Of a stretch of 50,057 nt of DNA, positions 41,579-48,767 are shown piece after piece. This DNA comes from CALBPI01 sp039821645. GTDB lineage: Bacteria; Pseudomonadota; Gammaproteobacteria; Steroidobacterales; Woeseiaceae. The stretch's first letter is position 1, and every line of letters begins with the position of its first letter. A model generated the notes under the pieces. It did no database searches. It saw only the letters and a program-made list of their open reading frames with translations, and had not been told where the DNA came from. Made by a program: the position numbers and the translations under genes. The stretch is taken from the NCBI GenBank assembly GCA_039821645.1, contig JBCBNU010000015.1, forward strand, positions 1 through 50,057, read 5' to 3'.

Positions 41579-43524
41579 CAATCACCAGACCCTGTTTGCG
41601 ATATCGGTGCGAACACAGCAAGCAAATTGCCGGCCCCATGAAAATAGAGACCGTAGCCGGAGTTTGCGATCAGATGTCCATTCGCGACCACAGGTCCTGC
41701 CCCGCTCATGCCACCGCCAGCACCTTCGATACCATTCACCCCTCGCACCGGCTGCTTCGTGTCATAGGACCAAAGCACCTCGCCCGACTCACGGGCATAG
41801 ATTCGGAGGAACCCATCGAGGTGGCCTGCGACCACCGCACCCGGGAAAGCCGTGACCGGCGCGGAGACGCCAGGGTCACACAATGCCATGTCGTCCGGGC
41901 AGACATTTTCTTGCACGTGGCTCCAGATCACCTCCCCGGTCGCCGCGTTCACTGCGTGCACACCGGGTCGCGCATCTTCAGCCGACAGGACATCGCCATT
42001 GCGAGTATCGTTCATGTCGTTGATCGGTACGTAGACGGTGCTACCTTCCGCAGCCAGTCCAAAATGGACTCCGCCCTGAATGCTGCCGCGGCCCACCCTT
42101 GTCTGCCAAAGCAAGTTGCCCTCGGCATCGGGGTCGAGCCCGATAACGTGGCCATCCTTCAGGCCCGCGACCAACACCTGCCGATCCTCACCCGCATCGA
42201 CCAACAAGATGCTCGAGCCATGATCGAAGTCGGGACCATCCTCCTCCGGGCAGTTCGGATTGTTGGCCATCATGCAGGCCACATTCCACGCATCACCCTC
42301 AAATGTCTGGCGGGTCCAGACGCGTTCGCCGCTATCCAGATCCACCGCCATCACAGCATCGCTGTTGCCGTCGGCCGGTGAAGAGTAATTCTCACCAGTA
42401 CCGATATAGACGCGGCGTCGCTTTAGATCGATCGTTGGGCTTGCCCACACCGGTGCACCGGATGGTGCCATGACCGCCGTGCCCGCCGACGTTCTCGCAA
42501 CCTCGCTCGGCGCTTCCGGGATGGCGTAGTGGGTCCATTCGATGTCACCAGTCGCCGCATCAACCGCGACCGTCTTGCCGCGGAACGTACAACAGGCGTA
42601 TTCAGGATTGGCTGCAGCGGTCACCTCCAGCGATGACACGTTCACAATGACACGATGCTCGGCGAGCGACGGTGTTGCCGTTAACGTCGCACTGGGATGC
42701 TCGTCGACTTTGAACGACCAGACCGCCTCTCCGGTCATCGCGTTGACCGCATACAAGCGCGCCAATATGTCACCGAAAATGGCGAGCGGGGGCTCGCCAT
42801 CGACGCCCTCCGCGAGAATCACACCGGTACGAACTTCGGCACTTGCTTGAATGCGCCAATGAGCACAACCGGTCTCCAGATCCAGCGCATAAACGCTGCC
42901 GTCCTGACTGCCAACAAATACAGCCCCGAAGCCGACCGTGGGGTTAGAACGCGCCCGCAACGCGCCAGGGTAGGCATAGGCCCATTTCAGTTGAAGGTCA
43001 GCAGCATCCTCGGCGCTAAGGCCCGCCTGCTCAGCGCCGGAATAGCGGTTTGTGTCGTAACCCCAGCCCGCTTTGACGATACCCGAGTCCACATCCATCG
43101 TGATCGACTCGTTGCACATCGGCGCGTAGGCCAGTTGCGCCATCTTGCTGTCGGCCGGAGTCTGAGTGATGTACTCGGCAACGTACCGGCGTTGCGCATC
43201 GGTCAACGCAGCCGATTGTGTCTGCATGATGCCCTCATTCATCGTGGTGAGGATCGACTGCGGAGACAGCATCTCGAGGAAGGTCAAATGGGGCGCCTTC
43301 GCGATGCCACCGCTGTGGCAGGTGGCGCAATACTGCCCGTACAACGCGGCTCCGGGCATCTGATCTCGTGGCCCAAGGTCGACCGCACGCTCCGTGAATT
43401 CATCAGTCGATTCAATCGTTGCCGCGCTGTCCGCTATTTCAGCGACATCCGTCGACTCGCCGCAACCGACCAGAAGAAAAGCGCTCACCGCTACTAGCGC
43501 TGAAAATCGTGTCTTCGCAATCAC
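41578..43524 (-). CDS. PQQ-dependent quinohemoprotein lipoprotein (polyvinyl-alcohol-dehydrogenase-like)
   Basis: A 648-residue protein from GTG 43524 (AGGGGGG upstream). Lipoprotein signal LVAVSAFLLVGC has its Cys at 21. A cytochrome c domain with CATCH at 66-70 comes next, followed by an eight-bladed PQQ beta-propeller with W-motif repeats (e.g. GSVYALDLETGCAHWRI, GERVWTRQTF, GEVIWSHVQ) and the vicinal Cys pair in EYACCTFRGKTVAVDAATGD. Fused heme c before the propeller and this CCTFRG segment recall polyvinyl alcohol dehydrogenase, which oxidises secondary alcohols with PQQ and passes electrons to cytochrome c. The actual substrate is unknown. It is divergent from a TonB-dependent receptor that could import it. 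The longer frame to 43566 is not used. Confidence 0.87.
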   Translation of the reverse strand: MIAKTRFSALVAVSAFLLVGCGESTDVAEIADSAATIESTDEFTERAVDLGPRDQMPGAALYGQYCATCHSGGIAKAPHLTFLEMLSPQSILTTMNEGIMQTQSAALTDAQRRYVAEYITQTPADSKMAQLAYAPMCNESITMDVDSGIVKAGWGYDTNRYSGAEQAGLSAEDAADLQLKWAYAYPGALRARSNPTVGFGAVFVGSQDGSVYALDLETGCAHWRIQASAEVRTGVILAEGVDGEPPLAIFGDILARLYAVNAMTGEAVWSFKVDEHPSATLTATPSLAEHRVIVNVSSLEVTAAANPEYACCTFRGKTVAVDAATGDIEWTHYAIPEAPSEVARTSAGTAVMAPSGAPVWASPTIDLKRRRVYIGTGENYSSPADGNSDAVMAVDLDSGERVWTRQTFEGDAWNVACMMANNPNCPEEDGPDFDHGSSILLVDAGEDRQVLVAGLKDGHVIGLDPDAEGNLLWQTRVGRGSIQGGVHFGLAAEGSTVYVPINDMNDTRNGDVLSAEDARPGVHAVNAATGEVIWSHVQENVCPDDMALCDPGVSAPVTAFPGAVVAGHLDGFLRIYARESGEVLWSYDTKQPVRGVNGIEGAGGGMSGAGPVVANGHLIANSGYGLYFHGAGNLLAVFAPISQTGSGD

Positions 43525-43558
43525 TCGACCTACCCCCCCTAAAATTCTCGGGTCGAGT
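43523..43558. promoter_or_regulatory. Inverted repeat over the PQQ gene start
   Basis: ACTCGACC (43523-43530) and GGTCGAGT (43551-43558) form a perfect 8-bp inverted repeat with 20 bases between. GGGTCGA recurs once more at 43604-43610. One arm abuts the GTG start. It may be an operator in the divergent promoter region shared with the TonB receptor, or an RNA hairpin that sequesters the ribosome site (AGGGGGG lies in the loop). Confidence 0.45.
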
Positions 43559-43661
43559 ATAGACACGCCGAAAACAAAAAAAACAGTCTTGCTTGACTTT
43601 TTTGGGTCGATACAACAGAGTCGCGACGTACCAATTTTGTCGCAATCCGGGGGGATTCAAG

Positions 43662-46046
43662 ATGAACAAGGGTCTGCGTGTTTCTGTAAAGGGCGTCGCG
43701 CTCGGCACACTGTGCGCCGCTTCGACGCTCCTTCCAGATGTTGCGGTAGCGCAACAGCAGCTTGAAGAGATTGTGGTGTCGGCCACCCGTCGCACCGAAA
43801 CCGATATACAAACGACGCCGGTGGCCGTCTCGGCCGTGTCAGCCGAGCAATTCCAAGGGCTCTTCGCACAGGACATTGGCGAAATCGCCACCTTCGTGCC
43901 GAACTTCTCTGCCGCCACTGTCACCGGGTTCAATGCCGCATCGTTTGCGATGCGTGGCGCCGCCGAGACAGACATCATCGTCCACTTTGATCCGAAAGTT
44001 GGCGTGATCGTCGACGATTTCGTCGTCCCCCATGTCCAAACCCAGCTTCTTGAGCCTTTCGATATCGAAGCTGTCGAAGTTTTGCGTGGCCCGCAAGGCA
44101 CACTGTTCGGTAAAAACACGACAGGCGGCGCGGTGGTCGTGCGAACCATCAAACCCAACATGGAAGCGCAGACCGTCGACGCCAGCCTGCAATATGGCAG
44201 CTTCGATGACACCAAACTGCGTTTTGCCTACAACCAACCGCTGAGCGATACACTCGCATTCCGTTTTGCCGGTATATATCAGACCAGCGATGGATACTAC
44301 GAGAACGGCAAAGTCGACTTCCCGATTGATGCGTTCGGCGCGGGTCTCGGCGATGCCGGTCAGACCGACGGCTCTCCAGTCCGCGGCGATGGCGACAATG
44401 CCGGTGGCAAAGACGTACTATCCGCACGCGGCAAGCTGCTGTGGGAACCTAGCGACCGTCTGTCGATCCTCGGGCAAATTGAAGTCATCACCGATCGCAG
44501 CGATCCCGTCCCGGTTGTTAACGTGACCCCAGACGGCGCCGGACAGCTGGCGACCGATCTCGGCTTCCCGGGCGTCACCAGCGGTGATCCGTTGGAGCAA
44601 GCGGGCATTCATAACTCGAGCGTGGTTGGTCTGAACGACACGCAGGAAGTCGACGTATTCGGCGCCTACCTGAACCTCGAATACGCTCTCGAGAACCACA
44701 CGATCTACGCGGTGCTCGGTCAGCGGAATCAGGAATCCCGTCTTCCGAACGAGTATCTCGGCACGCCGTATGAGAGCTTCTTCGCCGCGCGCCGTGACGA
44801 TGATCGTGAGACCTTCCAGTTGGAAGCACGTATCGCCTCCGAGCTGCCGGGCATGTTCAATTACGTTGCAGGCTTCTTCTACCAGACGAATGACACAGAC
44901 TTCTGCGTTCGCCAGCAGCTCGGTCTGACCGAGTTCTTCGGTTCCGCTGTACCGGGTGTGCTCGATAACGAGAACCCGCTGTTGCTGTGTAACCGTCAGG
45001 AAGCGACGGCAACGGCTGTGTTTACGGACATGACCTTCGACTTCACCGACCGGTTCCAGTTGGGTGTCGGTATCCGCTACACGGAGGAAGAAAAAGACTT
45101 CACCGCACGGGAAGGCCTGCCGGAGAGCGAGATTCTGCCGAACGGTGGCGAGCCGCTTGACGGCGCCGACTTCTCGCTGGCCTCTTTCGCCGTTCAAAGC
45201 GACACCGCTGACTTTGATGAAATCACGTGGCGGGTAACGGGTGCCTACACCTTCAGCGATGAAGTCTACGGCTACCTCACCGCGTCGCGCGGCTTCAAGT
45301 CGGGCGGTTACAACGACCAGGCCGGCTCTGGTGGATTCGACAACTTCCCATTGGAGCCTTATGCGCCAGAATTTGCGAACAACTATGAGATCGGTATCAA
45401 GACCACTGGCTTTGATGATCGAGTTCGTTTCAACGCAACCTACTTCTTCGTGAACTACGAAGACTTCCAGCGAAGCGCGGTTGTGACCGTGCCGGGTACA
45501 GCATTCCAGGAGACGCGGACGTTTAACGCAGCTGACGTTGACGCAAATGGTCTCGAGCTTGAACTCGAAGCGCTGCTGACCGACAACCTCACACTGCGGG
45601 CCAACATCGGCACGCTGGACGCCGAGTACAACGAGTTCATTCTCGACCTCGACCAAGACGGCAACAATGAGGACTTCTCAGGCCGCGAAGTAACGCGCGC
45701 ACCTGAACTGACCGGCGGCATCGACCTCACGTACCTGCAGGACCTCGGTAGCGGCGCCAACATCCGCTACAACATCAACTTCAATTACGAAGACGAGAAC
45801 ACCTACTACTACAACGAGGTCATCGGCGCGAACTTCGATACGATTCTCGAAGAACGCACCATTCTAGGCGCCAACGTGACCTACACGGCGCCTGACGACA
45901 AGTGGTACATCTCCGCATTCGGCAAGAACCTGACCGACGATCGCTACAAGACGGCGGCTCAGGCAGTCGGCGCTTTGTGGACGTTCGCCAACTATGGCCC
46001 GCCGCGCGTATGGGGCGTCGAGGCCGGATTTAATTTCGGCCGCTAA
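43662..46046 (+). CDS. TonB-dependent outer-membrane receptor
   Basis: A 794-residue receptor: signal peptide ~1-30 (cleavage near AVA-QQQ), then a TonB box-like EEIVVSATRRTE, plug domain to ~170 with the motif VLRGPQGTLFGKNTTGGAVVV, and a 22-strand-type barrel ending GVEAGFNFGR with the terminal aromatic pattern close to typical. The plug includes a run FDPKVGVIVDDFVVPHVQTQLLEPFDIE common in receptors for organic substrates other than siderophores. It takes up an unknown substrate with TonB energy. ATG 43662 follows GGGGGGAT; the frame from 43593 has a non-family extension. A strong terminator follows. Confidence 0.93.
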   Translation: MNKGLRVSVKGVALGTLCAASTLLPDVAVAQQQLEEIVVSATRRTETDIQTTPVAVSAVSAEQFQGLFAQDIGEIATFVPNFSAATVTGFNAASFAMRGAAETDIIVHFDPKVGVIVDDFVVPHVQTQLLEPFDIEAVEVLRGPQGTLFGKNTTGGAVVVRTIKPNMEAQTVDASLQYGSFDDTKLRFAYNQPLSDTLAFRFAGIYQTSDGYYENGKVDFPIDAFGAGLGDAGQTDGSPVRGDGDNAGGKDVLSARGKLLWEPSDRLSILGQIEVITDRSDPVPVVNVTPDGAGQLATDLGFPGVTSGDPLEQAGIHNSSVVGLNDTQEVDVFGAYLNLEYALENHTIYAVLGQRNQESRLPNEYLGTPYESFFAARRDDDRETFQLEARIASELPGMFNYVAGFFYQTNDTDFCVRQQLGLTEFFGSAVPGVLDNENPLLLCNRQEATATAVFTDMTFDFTDRFQLGVGIRYTEEEKDFTAREGLPESEILPNGGEPLDGADFSLASFAVQSDTADFDEITWRVTGAYTFSDEVYGYLTASRGFKSGGYNDQAGSGGFDNFPLEPYAPEFANNYEIGIKTTGFDDRVRFNATYFFVNYEDFQRSAVVTVPGTAFQETRTFNAADVDANGLELELEALLTDNLTLRANIGTLDAEYNEFILDLDQDGNNEDFSGREVTRAPELTGGIDLTYLQDLGSGANIRYNINFNYEDENTYYYNEVIGANFDTILEERTILGANVTYTAPDDKWYISAFGKNLTDDRYKTAAQAVGALWTFANYGPPRVWGVEAGFNFGR

Positions 46047-46072
46047 CCCACCGAAGTTTTTACCGTCAGTGT

Positions 46073-46109
46073 CGGCGCACCTTCGAAATGAGGGTGCGCC
46101 GTTTTTTTT
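46073..46109 (+). terminator. Intrinsic terminator after the TonB receptor
   Basis: CGGCGCACC (46073-46081) pairs with GGTGCGCCG (46093-46101), followed by eight T (46102-46109). Classic intrinsic terminator. The SDR gene begins 13 bases after it, so readthrough or a promoter inside this short span must express it. Confidence 0.93.
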
Positions 46110-46121
46110 GGAGGCTATTCA

Positions 46122-46865
46122 ATGTTTGATCTGACCGGCAAGCGTGCCGTCATTACAGGCGCAGCAAACGGCATCGGCAAGGCTATTGCTGACCTTTATC
46201 TCGAGCGCGGCGCCAAGATCGTTGCTACAGACATCAACAGCGACGAGCTCGATGCTGCGTTTGCTGACACACCTGATGTGACAACTATTGTTGGCGACAT
46301 CGCACATGACACCACGCAGACAACCATTCTTGAAACGGCTGAGTCCGCGCTCGGTGGTCTGGACATTCTCGTCAACAATGCGGGGATCGTCATTGCCGGC
46401 GAATTCGATACGCTCACTGACGAGCAGTGGGATCAAATCATGGGGGTCAACGTGCGCGCCGTGTTTCGCCTCACCCGGGAAGCGGTGCCGATGCTCAAGG
46501 CCAGCGGTCGAGGGCGCGTCATCAATCTCGGTTCGATCATGTCGGATGTGGCAGGACCTGGACTGGCCATCTATGGCACCTCGAAACATGCGGTCGCCGG
46601 ACTGACCAAAGGTATGGCAGTCGACCTCGGAAAGCATGGCATCACGGTCAACTACCTGCAGCCAGGATCGATCATCACCAAACTGTCACAGCCCTTCATG
46701 GACGACCCTGACTTCAAAGCGTACTGGGAGCAGAAGGCTCCAATCGGAAGGTTGGGAGAAGCGCGTGAGGTTGCTATCGCCGCGCTGTTTCTGGCGGCTG
46801 AAGAGACGCAGTTCGTATCCGGTTTAGGTCTCAACGTCGATGGCGGTGCCATCGTTCAGTTCTAG
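46122..46865 (+). CDS. Short-chain dehydrogenase/reductase
   Basis: A 247-residue classical SDR. TGAANGIG (12-19) binds NAD(P); NNAG is at 85-88. Catalytic S138, Y151 and K155 (YGTSK) are in place; D37 after the second strand (ATDINS) favours NAD over NADP. It oxidises or reduces a hydroxyl/keto group; the substrate is probably the compound handled by the neighbouring PQQ enzyme and receptor (inference). The ATG follows TTTGGAGGC. Confidence 0.92.
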   Translation: MFDLTGKRAVITGAANGIGKAIADLYLERGAKIVATDINSDELDAAFADTPDVTTIVGDIAHDTTQTTILETAESALGGLDILVNNAGIVIAGEFDTLTDEQWDQIMGVNVRAVFRLTREAVPMLKASGRGRVINLGSIMSDVAGPGLAIYGTSKHAVAGLTKGMAVDLGKHGITVNYLQPGSIITKLSQPFMDDPDFKAYWEQKAPIGRLGEAREVAIAALFLAAEETQFVSGLGLNVDGGAIVQF

Positions 46866-46877
46866 GAGAAGACGGTC

Positions 46878-47438
46878 ATGAGCACACTCGAACGTATTTC
46901 ACGCGATCAAATGCCCGATGAGTTCGCCCTCGCCTGGGATACTCTCAATGGTCTGACCGGGGAACCGGCGTTCGTGGAGGCTTTTGCTACTGCGCCTCAC
47001 GTCCTGAAATTTGTGATGGGTGATTTCTACCAGAACCTGTTCTTCGAAGGGGTTGTGGATCAACGCTTTAAGCAGATTGCCCGCTTGAGACTATCCGCAC
47101 TGCATGGCTGCAAAACCTGCAACAAACAGAACACCGCGGGTGCGTCTGAGGCTGGCCTGACCGATGCAGAAATTGACGCCATTATGAGCGATCCGGATTC
47201 AGGGGCACTCGACCCCAAAGAACGCGCGGTTGTGGACTACGCCGATCAAGTTGCGCTGACCAACCCAGATGGGCTGTTGACCGAAGAACGTATCAAGGCG
47301 CTGCAGGATCATTTCTCCAGCGCCGAGATCTGCGAACTCGGAACGGTGATGGCGATTATTAGCGGAATGGCGAAACTGACTTTTGTGATGGACCTCGTCG
47401 AAAAGGAACAGTACTGCACGTTTGCTAACGCAAGTTGA
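46878..47438 (+). CDS. Carboxymuconolactone decarboxylase (AhpD-like) family protein
   Basis: A 186-residue helical protein with the redox/catalytic CXXC pair at 78-81 (HGCKTCNKQNT) in a family-typical context (ARLRLSALHGC). AhpD-like members are peroxidatic or decarboxylating; the CXXC plus downstream acidic/His residues make peroxide reduction or stress protection likely. It follows the SDR by 12 bases with AGGAGAAG, so the two are one unit. It converges on the AAA ATPase gene with a 7-base gap. Confidence 0.87.
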   Translation: MSTLERISRDQMPDEFALAWDTLNGLTGEPAFVEAFATAPHVLKFVMGDFYQNLFFEGVVDQRFKQIARLRLSALHGCKTCNKQNTAGASEAGLTDAEIDAIMSDPDSGALDPKERAVVDYADQVALTNPDGLLTEERIKALQDHFSSAEICELGTVMAIISGMAKLTFVMDLVEKEQYCTFANAS

Positions 47439-47445
47439 TAGTACT

Positions 47446-48594
47446 TCAGCGCTTCAGATAGCTGTACATCACGGGATCGACGATAAACCAGCCACCTTCG
47501 AGATCAGGGCGGATGAAGTCCTGTGCTTCCAGTACATCCTTCGCATTGCTTCCCGTCGATGCGGACAAGCGAATACTGGCTAGGAATGCCTGACTCGTGG
47601 GTTGCTCAACACGCCCGGCATTTGCAATGCCGATCAATAGCGCTCGTTGCGTTGCGCTGAGGCTGCCGACGCGCTCAGTGACAATCGGCGTTGATTCTTC
47701 GACCACTTCTGCCCATGCCTGATCCACGGTTGACGTTGTCGGGGGATGTCGCGCATCCCATAGTCGACCGCAAAGGCTGTTGACGTAGAACGGCTGTCGT
47801 TGTGATCTTTTGAGAATCAGGTCAAGGGCCTCATCCGACAGCGGTCTTTGCCAGCGTGCACGCGCTGCCTCGTTAAGGAATCCACGATAGTGCTCCGCAG
47901 AGATTCTTCCGAGGCTCATCTTCCGACTATGGTGATACAGGGGTCGATCCGCATTCTCGAACATGTCGGCTAGCAGAGAGCGTTCACTCCCGGAGAAGAT
48001 GTAAGTGACCCGTTTGGCCCTCTCGACCGCATGACGAATTGCACCTTCGAGCGTCGTATCTTTACGACCATGAGTGAGCCTGCTCACCTGCTGAAACTCG
48101 TCGAGAACCACAACAGCACGTCGGTCCAGCTCTACGGCAAGCGTATCGAGCGCTAGCAGAACATCCGCGATATTCACGGCAGGTGTCTCCACCGGATTCA
48201 ATCGCATCTGGAACAACGATGTACCGATCTGAAACTCCGGACGGAAACGGTCGAAGAAGCTGCCCAACAAGTTCTGCACCTTGGTACGGCCGCCGGGTGT
48301 CATGCGAATGGCGAGGTCGGCCACCGAGCGACGTAGGGCCTGATCCAGAGAATCAGCATCGTGAACGATATTGCAGTCCAGTTTGGCGGCCTGGATCGCT
48401 GGTCGGGCGCGAGATAACTCCAGCAACACCTGCTCGATCAGACTGGTCTTCCCAATTCTCCGTCGCGCCCAGATCCACGTGTGCCTGCCAGCACGAATGT
48501 TGCGCTTCATCGCTCCCCGCTCTTCATCGCGGTTACAGAACGCAGGCCCGGTCGCCACGCCCAACGGAAACAGGTCTTTGATCAAGTCTGACAT
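47446..48594 (-). CDS. AAA/STAND-like ATPase (archaeal-ATPase-type P-loop)
   Basis: A 382-residue ATPase. The degenerate Walker A ARRRIGKTSLI (43-53, first Gly replaced by Ala) has the RRxGKT-type loop seen in PF01637-like ATPases; Walker B VVVLDEFQ is at 161-168. A sensor-type SGS (YIFSGSERSL) and a C-terminal winged-helix-like part (LSATQRALLIGIANAGRVEQPTSQAFLASIRLSASTGSNAKDVLEAQDFI, ~315-370) follow. Such proteins serve in signalling, toxin-antitoxin-like or mobile contexts. No toxin gene is adjacent. A perfect 20-bp palindrome lies 14 bases upstream of the ATG. Function unknown. Confidence 0.8.
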   Translation of the reverse strand: MSDLIKDLFPLGVATGPAFCNRDEERGAMKRNIRAGRHTWIWARRRIGKTSLIEQVLLELSRARPAIQAAKLDCNIVHDADSLDQALRRSVADLAIRMTPGGRTKVQNLLGSFFDRFRPEFQIGTSLFQMRLNPVETPAVNIADVLLALDTLAVELDRRAVVVLDEFQQVSRLTHGRKDTTLEGAIRHAVERAKRVTYIFSGSERSLLADMFENADRPLYHHSRKMSLGRISAEHYRGFLNEAARARWQRPLSDEALDLILKRSQRQPFYVNSLCGRLWDARHPPTTSTVDQAWAEVVEESTPIVTERVGSLSATQRALLIGIANAGRVEQPTSQAFLASIRLSASTGSNAKDVLEAQDFIRPDLEGGWFIVDPVMYSYLKR

Positions 48595-48607
48595 TTCGAT
48601 ACTTAAC

Positions 48608-48627
48608 GATTCGTATATTTACGAATC
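48608..48627. promoter_or_regulatory. 20-bp palindrome upstream of the AAA ATPase
   Basis: GATTCGTA-TATT-TACGAATC is a perfect 8-bp inverted repeat with a 4-bp centre, starting 14 bases before the ATPase ATG. Its position overlaps the expected promoter or ribosome-site region. A strong candidate operator, probably for autoregulation by a dimeric DNA-binding protein. Confidence 0.6.
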
Positions 48628-48767
48628 AATAGTCATCGAATTTGATAATCCTGTAAAGCCCAAGGCGCGCATTTGGCTTCCTGGGGTTGCCTGTGAACCT
48701 GACATCGAGCGGTGGTTTCGAAACAAGACATAACTCGCAGAAATGAGAACGGTTCATAGCGAGCCGG

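Noticed and set aside
41596..43497. Plus-strand open frames of 261 and 266 codons (41596-42381, 42697-43497)
   Set aside because: Antisense to the PQQ quinohemoprotein, which has heme and propeller motifs; no independent evidence for them.
43570..43583. A-rich tract near the TonB receptor promoter as a phase-variable repeat
   Set aside because: Interrupted by a C and short, and lies outside coding sequence; no evidence for slippage.
44418..45656. 412-codon open frame on the minus strand
   Set aside because: Lies wholly antisense to the TonB receptor, whose family motifs are clear; the opposite-frame translation has no recognisable domain and odd composition.
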